Shown: positions 39,230 to 50,534 of the stretch, in pieces
How positions within the stretch are numbered: the stretch's first letter is position 1
How the letters are laid out: each line of letters starts with the position of its first letter
Assembly: GCA_900404475.1 (NCBI GenBank)
Contig: OUQQ01000001.1
Span: 186,001 to 250,000 of the forward strand
Direction of reading: 5' to 3'
Length of the DNA: 64,000 nt
DNA from: Spongospora subterranea
Lineage: Eukaryota; Endomyxa; Phytomyxea; Plasmodiophorida; Plasmodiophoridae
Notes under the pieces: model-generated
What the model saw: the letters and a program-made list of their open reading frames with translations, nothing else
Told to the model about the DNA's origin: nothing
Database searches by the model: none
Program-made: the position numbers and the translations under genes

Positions 39230-40365
39230 TACTTGTGATTTGAATCACTATGGAGAAGGATTCAACTTGTACAGCACTTCTGGCATTGCGATTGCGACCT
39301 GGAACACGGACGCCATTCAGGTTCACCATATGGGCGCTCAAACAACTCAACATCATCAACATCATCACTACTGAGCTCTGGGAAGATGCTGTATTCATGT
39401 CATTCTCTGGCATTGGCAATCAAGTGCTGAAGCCAAAAGGAGCAGGAAAGTTAGGGGAACTGGCATCATCATGAACTTGAGTGAGCAGATGAAATACGAG
39501 ATTGACAGTGTAGAGAATGACATGGATGCAAACCTTGACAGCATTAGTAGTAATGACGACGATGACTTGTATGAGCCCCACATGGTTAACAAAAATGGCG
39601 TTCGTGTTCGAGGTCGCAATCGTAATCCATAAGTGCTGTACACGATGAACCATTGTCCATAGTGATCCATGGTTATTATGGGCGTCTCATTGAAGTTCTC
39701 AACAAAGTCAAAAGAGGGACGATCTCTGGAGATCCCATTGAGAGTGGCGGATGTACTCGAGAATGCCATCGAGGACGTAGGCATGCAGCCGTGCGGAATT
39801 CAAAGACGATGTTTAGGGTCCAGCATCTCCAACGGGGAGCCGCCCTCCTGCCATTGCCGATCACAACTTTTGAATAAAAATCCCACTTGCACCCACTGCA
39901 GGATCAAAAGTTATAATCGGCAATGGCAGGAGGACGACTCCTTGTTGAAGATGCTGGACCCTAAACATCGTCTTCTGAGTTCCGCACGGCTGCATGTCTA
40001 CGTCGTCGATGGCATTCTCGAGTACATCCGCCATTTTCAATGAGATCTCCAGAGATTCCCTCTGTCGTTAAGAACTTCAATGAGACGGGACTTTCCAGCC
40101 CTATAATCATCATGGAGAATGATCCATCTTGTACAGCACTTCAATTCGACCTGGAACACGCACGCCATTCAGGTTCACCACATGGGACTCAAACAACTCA
40201 ACATCATCATCGTCATCACTACCGAGCTCTGTAAGGATGCTGTCAAGGTTCGCATCCATGTCATTCTCTACACTGTCAATCTCGTATTTTCACTCAAGTT
40301 CATGAAATTGCCCGTTCCACTGCTCCTTTTTGGCATCCCCAATGCCAGGGAATGAGAATCAATTA
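39230..40365. repeat. Large imperfect fold-back palindrome with a third partial copy
   Basis: Two long arms in inverted orientation, roughly 39405-39875 and 39905-40360, separated by about 30 bases. The arms agree over hundreds of bases with scattered substitutions and small gaps. For example GATGTTTAGGGTCCAGCATC occurs at about 39808 (+) and as its reverse complement at about 39948-39967; TACGAGATTGACAGTGTAGA near 39499 (+) recurs reversed near 40275-40294. A third, partial copy at 39250-39395 is in the same orientation as the right arm (ACGCCATTCAGGTTCACCA is shared) and so is also inverted to part of the left arm. A shared phrase, ADVLENAI.DV..QPCG, is open in both arms, so the repeat may derive from a coding element. 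Confidence 0.88.
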
Positions 40366-41140
40366 GTAGAAAGGTAAGGCAGTACCAACTTTAAACGCAC
40401 AGCTTCGAATTTGCAGGAATCGAATACAACGCCTAGGAGAGTATGGTTGCGGATTCCGTTAAGGAATTTGCGGCGTTGACAACAGAGCAATTTGGTTGGA
40501 GACGTCATTTCGTAATGGAAGATTCCAAACCTTTTGGCAATGACTGCGAAACCTCTGCCCTTTACGTTGGGCACCTATTGCCCGTCGGCGTCTAGTTTAT
40601 ACTTTACCGAAAAACTCTTGCGTTTGGTCTCGCATTCCTGTCCCACCATTGTGTTGTGATTTTGAATGTGCTGGTATTGGACTGTGATAGCGTCGTCGGT
40701 ACATGGGATCATCAGGATTTGCGTACGCAGTCCGCAAGTCCGCAACAAACCCGAGGCGTTTCAATCCGAATCGATCCAACACTGTGCGCAGTCACATGTA
40801 AATACAGTTAAGTGTATATGTATCTATTGTAATGTTTAAGAGTCCGTATAGTGCTTTGTTATCATAATATAACAATAATAGGAAGTCCTTGTTTGACCAG
40901 GAATATTCCCAGATACAAGTTGTTTTTCCCAGTGAAGGTTTCGACGACACCTAATAATCTTCAGTCAGGTTCAATAACCTCTACTGGGAACAAAACTTGT
41001 ATCTGGGAAAGTAATCAGCTTTGGACATTGGAAATAGATTTGTTCATACACAAGTATCCATAGACAATCGATGGAACCAATCCAGTTCGATAGGTATTCC
41101 TGTCTCCAGATAACGCTCTTTGGGAAACACCTGTTCATAT
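40366..41140. other. Transposon-rich spacer, nothing recognised
   Basis: Minus-strand open frames at 40359-40574 and 40597-40782 (FADLRTAYANPDDPMYRR-like text) have no recognised domain. AT-rich sequence follows. I see no gene, RNA or terminal repeat that I can support. Confidence 0.35.
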
Positions 41141-41587
41141 TTTACAATCAGTACAGATCAAAACTACATGACATTACTGTTAAAACTGTCGCATAAACGC
41201 CGTTTCCGGGACCTGGCACCCTGCCAGGGTACCAAAAAAATATCTTAGCCCCAGGTCCAAGCTTGATACGATCACAGCAAGAAATTCAGTAAAACAACCA
41301 GCCATAACAACGAAAGTGTTGCAACCATTCAAGATTCAAAGGAGCGCATACTGTGTCTGAAGCNTTTACAATCAGTACAGATCAAAACTACATGACATTA
41401 CTGTTAAAACTGTCGCATAAACGCCGTTTCCGGGACCTGGCACCCTGCCAGGGTACCAAAAAAATATCTTAGCCCCAGGTCCAAGCTTGATACGATCACA
41501 GCAAGAAATTCAGTAAAACAACCAGCCATAACAACGAAAGTGTTGCAACCATTCAAGATTCAAAGGAGCGCATACTGTGTCTGAAGC
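41141..41587. repeat. Exact 223-bp direct duplication joined by a single N
   Basis: 41141-41363 and 41365-41587 read as identical, and the single N at 41364 separates them. Both begin TTTACAATCAGTACAGATCA and end CTGTGTCTGAAGC. Identity with an ambiguous base exactly at the seam points to two overlapping contigs that were not merged rather than a recent tandem duplication. Confidence 0.9.
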
Positions 41588-42503
41588 CTGCATCGGTGTC
41601 AGCTGCGCTTGGGATGAGCCGAAGGGAAACAGCGGTTGCTGTAAAACTCAATCGGGTTATTTGTCCTATTAGCGATACACTCTCCTGAAGCAATCTGCCG
41701 ACTGATGTTCCAGTGTTTTGAATGAGTTGTTTCAATCCACATCCGTCTGAAATGGCCAATGAACTGATCGAGCTTCTGCCCTTCACTAGAATCATCTTTG
41801 AATGCAGAAGTCGGTTCGGGGAGAGAGGAATATAGCCAAACCCCTGCTCCATGATTTCAACGTGAGGAATCATCGTTCGTTAACACGTCCAGGTTTCCCG
41901 GGATCATTAACACGTTGATCAGAGAAATATGGATCCGGAGCTGTATAAGCCTGCGGCCGGTTCGCCTGGTTCCAATGGACCGCCCAACCAGGGTGACCAG
42001 GGAGATTTTATCTCCAAATAAAATTACGCCTGGTCGTTTTTATTGGAAATGAAATTCGCGTTTCCCGAGGGCTGTCGTCAACGCCCCCCATGCGCAGCTT
42101 ACCAGCATCTGGAGAACATTCTGCCAGGCGGCGCAGGCCTGCTTCGCTTGACGTCTCTGTCGGCTGCTCTGCCAATGCCCAACATCGTGTCCGGGTAATG
42201 TCTAGACTCCCTAGGGATCAAATCAGGGTTGGTCAGATCGTCCACACGACACCGTCCTTGCGATAAATGCGATTCGTTGACACAGTGCCGATGCCACTCC
42301 CCATCTATCGAACTCGTTCCAATACAACGCCGTTTATGGATACCGTAATCCAGGATTTTTACTCTACCTGGCGTTCTAATTTCAAAATGAGAATATGTCA
42401 TCTACTTCGTGTTTCCCTACTTACCATTAGTATAAAGTCGACGGCCACCGGCAGCCACACATCAATAAATCGCATTCAAACGAAACGGTCAAAATTAGCA
42501 TCT
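41588..42503. other. Spacer, no recognised gene
   Basis: Minus-strand open frames at 41553-41873 and 42099-42401 are not recognisable. The stretch may be 3' flank or decayed sequence of the Crypton-like element that begins at 42504. Confidence 0.3.
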
Positions 42504-44640
42504 TTATAGGTTATATCGCGGTAAGGCTACTAGAAAAGCAACGAGCTCTGTCCCAGATGCCTTAGCGTATAGCAATCTGATCGCAAAGCTTCCGAAATGT
42601 ATGACATTCAGCAACGCGTCGGATTCGCTAAATCCCTCCTTGAGCAAGTCGTCAACAGCATCAAATAGAGGTTTTCGTCTTGGAAACAACTTTCCTTCCG
42701 CAGAGCTCTTGGCACCTCTCCAATTCTTGCCAGGACGCGACTCCAGCTCTTCTATCGGCGGTACAACGACGTTGTCCATGGAAATACCGCCGTATTTCCA
42801 TTCCTTCCATGCATCGTGCACCGTCGTCACAGATCTGTTCATTCGGAACGGGACAACAACAGCCGGGTCAGGAACAATGACAGCCGGCTCGATGATATAA
42901 TCGGCATTGCCATTCGTGTCAAAATGAGGTGATTCGGAAGGACGACTCGCGACAGCGACAGCATCTGCGCTCGCAGCCGATCCAACCTGTGATTACCATC
43001 AATATTTCTCTTAGTATGGTTTTCAGAAATCATGCAATCGATTCGCCCATACCTGTGTCGACATACAATTTCCCGGTCGCCATCACCTGAAGACATTCGT
43101 TGCGGAGCATTAGCAATGTTTTGTTCATGTCCTCGTTCACTTGCTGGATCTTCTGGTCGAACTTCTGGTCAAGACAAGAATTTGATCGCGAATGAACAGC
43201 GCTCGCATGAACCAGCTCGCATAGATGACCGCGATCTTGCCGGACAGCTCAGCAGCAAAGGTCGTGAACGCCTCTGAAGAGAATATCGGATGTTGCCATA
43301 TTGCATGAGCTGAATGATCCTCATCAGCCATTAGAATAGCAGAGGATGACTGTTCGCATGTGGTCTAGCAACCTGAGAAAGCTTTGTCCTGCAATCTCGG
43401 TCTTTCTAACGCCGAACGATGACAACGATGTAGCCTGTTGTTGCGACGCCTCCAGACCGGGAAACACCAACTTTCGAAGATGTTCCGGCGGGTCCAGCGG
43501 AGCTCGTGGCAGGTAATACTGTTTGGGATCGGCAGAGACCTCTGCCGAAACCCGAGCGCATTCCCATGGGATGACGTTGTCTGTGTCGACCCCGCCAGGC
43601 GAACGTACTTGCCAGTGGCCATTGTTGTCAACAGAGGCTTCACTTGCACCCAGATTCTCGGCCATTGACGCGCCGCCCTTTCGACCCATCTGCGGTTTCG
43701 TTGTGATGGCCAGACCGAACGAAGCTTGAGCGGCCTTGATGGCTTCATACTGTTTGATGTATGTCATCGGCTTATCTGAATGGATACCATTCGGCAAAAC
43801 GAATAAATTGTATCAACTGCTTGCTTCAGAAAGATCAGCCAAGGATCGCCCCGAACTTGAAATTGAAAAAAGAAATACAAAGACAAGCTTTCGAAAGGGC
43901 ACAAACTCACTGATGAATGACGCATCAACGCATTCTGTTGCACTTTTCCAAACTGGTTTTTCTTCGATCTTTGCCAAACAGTACGCAGAAGATGAGCGCC
44001 ACTGACACCTTCGCCGGGGAAGAATTTATGTCCAATCTCCGACAACTTAAGTCGTCGAAGATTGTCACCTCTGCAGGTCAGAGCGAAAGATAGCAGATAA
44101 TCTGTCCGCTGCTTCAGACCCTCCTCGCTGTCCAAGTCCCAACAGTGCCAAGTTTGCCAAACTCATGGGCGGAAATTTCATCGGCTAAAGTCCCAATTCC
44201 ACGATCTATAAAAAATTGCGGTTTCACGATCCNNNNNNNNNNNNNNNNNNNNNNNNNNNNNNNNNNNNNNNNNNNNNNNNNNNNNNNNNNNNNNNNNNNN
44301 NNNNNNNNNNNNNNNNNNNNNNNNNNNNNNNNNNNNNNNNNNNNNNNNNNNNNNNNNNNNNNTTTGCCAAACAGTACGCAGAAGATGAGCGCCACTGACA
44401 CCTTCGCCGGGGAAGAATTTATGTCCAATCTCCGACAACTTAAGTCGTCGAAGATTGTCACCTCTGCAGGTCAGAGCGAAAGATAGCAGATAATCTGTCC
44501 GCTGCTTCAGACCCTCCTCGCTGTCCAAGTCCCAACAGTGCCAAGTTTGCCAAACTCATGGGCGGAAATTTCATCGGCTAAAGTCCCAATTCCACGATCT
44601 ATAAAAAATTGCGGTTTCACGATCCATTACGTCCTTCTTG
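42504..44640 (-). mobile_element. Crypton-like tyrosine-recombinase element (Ndc10-type core plus GCR1_C domain)
   Basis: Read on the minus strand from about 44640. LLSFALTCRGDNLRRLKLSE and NQFGKVQQNALMRHSSVSLC-PFESLSLYFFF match the Ndc10-like domain found in Crypton recombinases. A following frame (43797-43324) gives MGRKGGASMAENLGASE, NNGHW and YYLPRAPLDPPEHL. The last frame (42842-42504) is a GCR1_C-type DNA-binding domain: SVTTVHDAWKEWKYGGIS, KNWR, PRRKPLFDAVDDLL. The order equals that of fungal and oomycete Cryptons. Introns or frameshifts separate the pieces. At the tyrosine-recombinase HxxR site the histidine appears to be Gln (QMGR), and I see no tyrosine at the expected nucleophile position, so activity is doubtful. 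A 130-N gap with duplicated flanks interrupts the 5' part. Confidence 0.7.
43970..44625. repeat. Exact 263-bp duplication flanking a 130-N gap
   Basis: 43970-44232 and 44363-44625 are identical (both start TTTGCCAAACAGTACGCAG and end GCGGTTTCACGATCC). They flank N bases at 44233-44362. This is a scaffold gap whose contig ends carry the same sequence. The duplicated part lies inside the Crypton-like recombinase, so that gene appears twice in part only because of the seam. Confidence 0.92.
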
Positions 44641-45349
44641 GAGCTTCTGAGGAATTTTTTGAAACTCGGAATCTTTTGTTAACAATCAATTTGGGTTATT
44701 TAATGGGAATCTATTGATAACAATCAATTTGGATTATATGGGAAGGCGTGCCGGTGTCGGAAATTCAGGAGGACACCGCCCCAGCGTATGCTGCAGTCTT
44801 CAAAGATCCATACCAGCATTGACGTATCCATCAAGAATATGCAAAACCCAAATGATCAGGGCGGCAGTTCTCCGGTTCAGACGTGCTGCTGAGCGCAATG
44901 GACGAGCGTTTCCGGCCACGCTTATATGGCCAGCGATCTTTCAATTCGTGTAAAAAAAGCAGAAACTTGCTTTCATTGAATAAATCATTGTGATATCTTT
45001 TGCAAACGTTCCAGTCAAGGAATTATTTCTGTTTTTCGTCGTCTGAGGACTATGCTCGCCGACCTGATATTGAAAACGATGTGCGGCTTGCAATTCTTCT
45101 AACCGTAGGTCAGTTTGTTTCCAGCGCTGTTCCGCTAGAGACGAGACGACGGTCGGATTCATTGTGATGATGTGAAAATGGAGCACTATCACGAGAGAAC
45201 CTTGTTGAATACCCAGCGGTAAACAATGCCGGTTCAGCAGACCTACATTTTGTCCCGGAGGCGGTTTTCACCCGGTGAATGGGAAGACAAATGAAGTTGC
45301 CCGAACAATGTCCTGTTAATATGTATTTGGCGGCGATGACCTCTGGCGA
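44641..45349. other. Spacer between element remnants
   Basis: Contains a near-direct short repeat, AACAATCAATTTGG, twice within 44680-44735. Minus-strand open frames (44941-45192 and 45110-45415) may be decayed downstream parts of the Rep-type remnant at 45350. No domain is recognised. Confidence 0.35.
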
Positions 45350-45684
45350 ATGGCGGCGCCGGCGGCATGGAGAGGGTTCCAGCGTGCCAGAATGCCAACA
45401 GGAGGGAATGTGCAACCGTTGAATTCGTCAACAATCAGGAGATCGAACTTGGCATCATCATACCCATCCCACCATTGTGAAACCGTTGGTATCTCGAACA
45501 CCCGTCGTAGCGCGTCGAAGAACGGTGTCTTCCCCATATTGTGCTCCATCCCCAAGTACAGCTGCTTCTGCTTCCGTGCCCGCGTTTGAACCAGGTTCGC
45601 GTTCACCCACTCGATGACAGCCCGAACAGGTCTCGGCTGCGAATAGCGCTGGTCTGTTTCACAATGCGGCCACGTCGCGAACAA
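45350..45684 (-). pseudogene. Rep-type SF3 helicase fragment (CRESS-DNA-virus/plasmid-like), minus copy
   Basis: A fragment resembling the helicase half of replication-initiator (Rep) proteins of small circular single-stranded DNA replicons. A Walker A-like loop (HNMGKT), followed about 30 residues later by a Walker-B-like acidic strand (LLIVDEF), with a WWDGYDD phrase between them, is the usual SF3 order. No N-terminal HUH endonuclease domain is identified and the fragment ends in an unrelated frame, so it is incomplete and not functional as read. It could come from an integrated virus-like or plasmid replicon, or from a transposon that captured Rep. Confidence 0.5.
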
Positions 45685-45689
45685 ATGGG

Positions 45690-45930
45690 TGAACGCGGGA
45701 ACAGAAGCAGTTGTAATTGCAAACGGAGCCCAATTTGGGGAAGACTGCTTTGTTCAACGCGCTACGGCGGTAATCGCGGGTGTTTGAACTAAACTACCGA
45801 CGGCAGCACAATGGTGGGATGGGTATGATGACGCCAAGTTCGATTTTTTGATGATTGACGAATTCAACGAATGCACATTCCCTCCTGTCGTGCAGCTCTG
45901 GAGGGTTCGATACACTTAAAGACAACGTGG
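45690..45930 (+). pseudogene. Second Rep-type helicase fragment, inverted relative to the first
   Basis: A diverged copy of the same helicase region on the plus strand. The Walker A phrase (LGKTALF) and the WWDGYDD/LMIDEF phrases are still visible but lie in different frames, with stop codons between them, so this copy is broken by at least one frameshift. Together with 45350-45684 it forms a head-to-head pair centred near 45690. Confidence 0.5.
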
Positions 45931-47208
45931 CACGCAGCGCCTATGCAAATCAGTCAGTTTAATTGTGATCATGTCGTCGAACAGCGGCCATGCAAAGGGC
46001 TTTCGCAGCGGTTCCTGGTTGTTGATTTCGGTGACTATTGCCCCCCCCCAAATCAAGTGGCGAAGCGATGGGTTTATATTTAGAATTCTGCGAAAGAAAC
46101 ACTCTGCAATACTTAAACCAGGTTTGTATAAAGTAATGAGTTATAAAATATGGAAAACTATAAGTCACCCCACTCTCTGTAAATCCAAGGATTTGGCGAT
46201 TGTACATTACACTGAACAACATGCCCAAACATTGCCGGCCCTTTCTGTGTTTTGTTGTTTGTTAACTCCATCCCCATCGTGTGAGATCGCTTTTTTTTTT
46301 GCGAGCACAATATGGAGATCACTGAGCTTCCATCCCCGATTCGGTCCATTCAAACGTCCAACAAAGTACTACTCCACAGTAAAATCACAGCTGGTGTCGA
46401 TTGAACGGGGTTATGGACTCGCATTCATTTTTAGCAACACAGCAATACAACGCTCGAGGATCGTCAAAGCATTGTAGCTGAATCACACACAGGTTGCACA
46501 ATCATCGGCATTTCCTGGCCTAGCTTTGGCCGATCGATTACAGACCGGGCGTTTCATATTCCAGAACGACGGGAAGTGTTTCAAAAAATCAAGTCTGCTG
46601 ATGTTTCGAAAGAAGAGAACGCTGAATCAGGGCTAACGGTTTCAGAAAGTATTTGTCGTGAAAGCAGGTCGTAATTATGGTTGAGTCGGCGGTACAAATA
46701 GGAGACAATGATTTTACCAAACTTTTTAGGACACAATTCGGGCCGACTGACTCGAACCGCTCGATTCGATAACGGAGGCGATCAAGACCCATATTTTAAC
46801 CAAGAGAAGCAATTCGTGGGAGAAAATCAAACCAAATGGACAGTAAAACAAATATGGCTTCAAATTTAGAACGTGCAGTAGATTTCGTCAACAGCCGCGT
46901 TCGATGATATTCGGAACCGAACGCGATTACGAGAGCGGGCATGGGTAGACCACTTCCTAAGCACCATACAGCAGGAACAGGCACGATTATAACAACATTG
47001 ACAGACCAGGAAACACTTGAAGCTCATGAATTTCGATTCTACTATTGCTATTTTGGTAGAAATTATGAAAAAACGTTTGCGATTGCAACGCCAACAGTAC
47101 GAGCAATGGGCAAATTTAACGATCAAACGGTCACAAACTGCTGATATATCTATTGAGCAGGTGTCTTTCCCGTCGTTTCCGCTATGATGATAAATAATAC
47201 ATTTGCCG
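45931..47208. other. Decayed or unassigned region
   Basis: A plus-strand frame from about 46440 (RSITDRAFHIPERREVF, KSADVSKEENAESG) and another near 46900-47160 (IRNRTRLRERAWVDHFLST, RLRLQRQQYEQWANLTIK) have helical, protein-like composition. They contain stops that short introns might remove, but I could not build a consistent model and recognise no family. They could be a real small gene or part of the transposon block. Confidence 0.3.
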
Positions 47209-47920
47209 TTAATTCATGTTGAAATCTCTGAATCTTCCTGAGGCAAAGGTCTGATCAACTGCCCCGAATATTCGCATCGGTTCATCCCTTCCGATATATG
47301 TCTGCACCAACTGGCTCCACTCCATTTGTTGACTTTTCACCTTCAAATCCTTTCAGTACCGGAAATTCACTGTGTCAGAGACGGTGTCGATTTACCCATT
47401 CACTCAGATCAGAAACATCCGATATCGAGACGGTGAGCGCGTTTAGCCGACGTTCTTCGTATTCGCCATCCGTATCGTCCAGTTCCGATTCACAGAAATC
47501 ATCGAAATCGATATCGTTATCAGATGCCTCACCGGTGTTGTCCATGGTCATCAGGTGCAGATCATATCCGACCTGATCTGCAGGTGTAGTAATATCAGTG
47601 TCGGCGATGGCTTCCTGATCCGAATCAGGAGGGCTGGTCGTGTCCTGGTGCCCATCCAGGTCGTCCATATTCTGATATCGACCCAATTGTTGTTTTATCG
47701 GGTATATTGGTTTTGGCGATTCCCTTTCTGGGTTCTGACTGTACAAAGGAGGTCCAATTATCCCCCACGTCTTTCCTCGTTCTCTTGTTCCTTTCTCTCT
47801 CTTGTGTTTCCCCACATCTTCTCTCTCTCTCTTTCTCTTGTGATTCCTTCCCCACACCTCCCTCACCCCACTCCTGCCTTGCCACACCTTGTCTGCTGGA
47901 ACATCGTTTGCTGTTGACAT
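47209..47920 (-). CDS. Acidic hypothetical protein
   Basis: Two exons join cleanly: 47920-47396 and 47349-47209, with a 46-nt intron (donor GTAAAT, acceptor AAAG). The N-terminal third is basic (HKRKREREDVGKHKREKG) and coincides with a CT-rich repeat on the other strand, so that part is low in complexity. The middle is strongly acidic (NDIDFDDFCESELDDTDGEY). The spliced C-terminus reads SEW-DLKVKSQQMEWSQLVQ and ends FGAVDQTFASGRFRDFNMN. There are no membrane spans and no recognised domain. The neat splice and the protein-like C-terminus argue for a real gene. Confidence 0.5.
47780..47872. repeat. CT-rich low-complexity tract
   Basis: Pyrimidine-rich run (TCTCTCT, TTTCTCTTG and similar units) inside the first exon of the acidic hypothetical gene. 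On the coding strand it produces Arg/Glu/Lys-rich sequence. Confidence 0.8.
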
Positions 47921-48258
47921 CTCTATGATACTTTGTCCTCCGTCTACATTCTTCGATCTTGATAACTGACTAACAATTCATACGACCGTTAAGTCATCAT
48001 CTTGTTGTATTAAATATCCAGAATGGGGGCGGGATGCCTTATGGAAAAATTCTAATGAAAACCATAATTCTTCAGGGGGCGCCGCCGGGATTCAGTTGTT
48101 TTCGGAAGGATCGTTTAGACTTATGCACTTTGGAAAATTGATACTATGGTATGTTATAATATATGCTCTGGATTGTATTAACATAATATAGGTCACCTTG
48201 AAGGATTAAATATACAATAAAACAGCAGACAATAATACGTTGATATCTAAAACAGATA
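47921..48258. other. AT-rich spacer
   Basis: AT-rich region between two minus-strand genes; likely promoter of the acidic hypothetical gene and 3' flank of the glucosyltransferase gene. No further feature is seen. Confidence 0.4.
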
Positions 48259-50534
48259 TTACCCGGCGACAGCGTCCTCAGATTTACACAGCTTAGTCTT
48301 GATAGGTACAGCGGTTTTCAGCATCTGAGCAATCGTCCGAACGTTGACTGTGACGCCTGAAGGGTCCAGAGGAGCTTGTATCCTTGGCCCAAACTGCCTC
48401 GCTGCCACAAGGAAACCGTTGTCAGGAGCGAGAGCATCGTCAACTTGACTAACACATGCTGACGTAAACGCTGAGATGTGCTTCATATCTGGAGCAATAC
48501 CGATGGCTTTGCATCGGTTGCCCCAAAACCTGCCATAATATTTAAGTCGATCGAGCGAATTACAAAGCACATTGAGCACCTTTGGTCCATAAGCAATACG
48601 CCCGTGCATATGATGGGAATTGAGGCTCGCATCGCTTCCGAAGTTGCTCCTAGGCCGCCATGTATAACGACACAATCAGCACGTTCGAACAGCTTGTTGA
48701 ACGGGGCACCTCGGGCTTGGAACACAATGTTTTTGGATATAAGCTCGTCAAGCTGAGCTTGAGACCTTGAGCACAGCGTTTGCATGATACTGTCGCCGAG
48801 AAGAGAAACAATTCTGGGCTTCCTTTGACATTGTTCAGCCAGTCGGATCACAATCTTAGTGATGTCTTCTCTCGGAATTGGCCTGAAAGCAATAAGAATA
48901 AACATTAACACATAATCAACTGATTGACACAAACATTGATGAGAATCCGATGACAACCACAGGACAGGAGTCGGCTTTAGCTTTATCCAGAAACGAGACC
49001 AGGTTAGGCTCTAGTTCAACGACGTCGGACCTATTGTTGTCGGTATACATTAAGGTCGATCAAAACTGACTAGGAAAACACTTACGTCAGGTATATGAAA
49101 TCAGTAAGTACAACCGAGGAAGGCCAATCATTAGGACGGCCTCCAAACGCAACTTCGTTGATGGGAACCACAATTGGCGACGACTGCTCCAAAATGTGAT
49201 TCCACGATTTACTTGTAGGCGCTAGGCCTCGTCTCCTTCTCAACGCTGTTAATGTAGGATAGTCTAGATACGATTTCAGGGTGCCAATGAACCCGTGGGA
49301 GAGGATTGTGTCCTCGATCATTAACGGAATAGCATTCTGGCTTAGACTCTCCAACGGAGGATATTGGGATGACGGTATCACGGTAGGCTGTAGTATGAAA
49401 CCGAGCATGGGAATATTGAGCTTCTCGGATAGTATCATCGCAATAGATGCCATTGTAAATCTGGATGCGAAAATAATGATTGGGTAAAATACATGAAGCG
49501 ATTGAGAACGTTTACCCGTATATGATAGCTGAAGGCTGTAGCAATTCTGCCCACCAGAAAACTATGGGCTCCGATGTGAAGAATTCGGCTTCTGTCCTAG
49601 CTAGGATCATGGTTTGAATCATTACTGATCTGGAATGTAAGGCCCAACGGAAAAAATCGCGAGAGACCTTTGCGCTTGTGTCACCTCCAGAGGGCCGGAA
49701 ACGGATACCGCCTCGGGAAAGCTTTCTAAAACACAGAGATATATGAGCAAAGTCAAGAACGCGAATTAGTGGTGATCACCTGGAGTGAGACATGATGAAG
49801 TCTTTATAGGCCAATTCCGTGCAAATCGTCACTAGCCAGTTGCGTTGTTCTGCTAATCCGATAGCCAAGGCGACGAACGGTTGAACATCTCCACGAGTGC
49901 CTCTTGTGATGATCATCACATGTTTATCGAACCGGCTCACGTCGTTGTATGGCGATTCCATGGGGGCAGGCCAACCAACGGGAGTGCGAATCACGTTGAT
50001 GTGCAACTCGGTTGGGACGTTCAACGACTTCTTAACCATAAAATCCCCGTTATCGAGCTGGAGCAATAACGAACGGAACGGGCGCTTGACTAGGTCGCCT
50101 AGTCGAATAGAAGTTCTGCCAACCCGATACCAGCTGGACATTACATCCCTAATGAACACATGCATTTAAGCGTGCTAATGCCTATTGAGCGTCTAGTCTC
50201 ACCAGCTGTAGATTTGAATGTCAATCTCATCGGATCGAGCCAATCCGGAAAGATTAGCGAAGGAATTGAAAACAAGACTGTTGAATGGCTTTAGAATTTC
50301 GCCTTCATCCAGATACAATTGTTTGTCTCCGACGCTGATGCGTATCCAGAGTGTTCGGCCGAACAGATTGGCGAAGGCATTTCCCGGCAAATGAATGACG
50401 CGGTTGATGCAGATTAGACAATTATCATCAGACCTGTCTTCCTCTTCTGTGAACTTATAGGACATTCGTCCAGCTGCATGGATTTGGGCAGTAATATCGG
50501 CGCTGATCGATCGTTCTAGGACGTCGTGGTCCAT
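48259..50534 (-). CDS. Sterol-glucosyltransferase-like enzyme (GT1/GT28, UGT80/Atg26 type)
   Basis: UDP-sugar-dependent glycosyltransferase of the family that includes sterol 3-beta-glucosyltransferases. The ATG at 50534 opens an N-terminal exon without known domain (FTEEEDRSDDNCLICINRVI). The next exon carries the GT-B N-lobe motif VMIITRGTRGDVQPFVALAI and WLVTICTELAYKDFI. Later exons give LNIPMLGFILQPTVIPSS and the acceptor-lobe block. The C-lobe signature is DCVVIHGGLGATSEAMRASI, then a short intron after LMDQR and FWGNRCKAIGIAP, ending SEDAVAG at 48259. Short introns separate the exons. It lacks the PH/GRAM region of fungal Atg26. A decayed copy of its 5' half lies at 51400-52110. Confidence 0.8.

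Noticed and set aside
39230..40365. Palindrome arms as LTRs or a CRISPR-like array
   Set aside because: The arms are inverted, diverged and not flanked by retroelement coding. There are no short regular direct repeats with unique spacers.
43970..44625. Genuine tandem duplication of the recombinase
   Set aside because: The copies are exact and meet at an N gap, which is better explained by unmerged contig ends.
47625..47928. Plus-strand proteins in the CT-rich tract at 47.8 kb
   Set aside because: Low-complexity Leu/Ser/Phe translations of the repeat on the strand opposite a better-supported gene.
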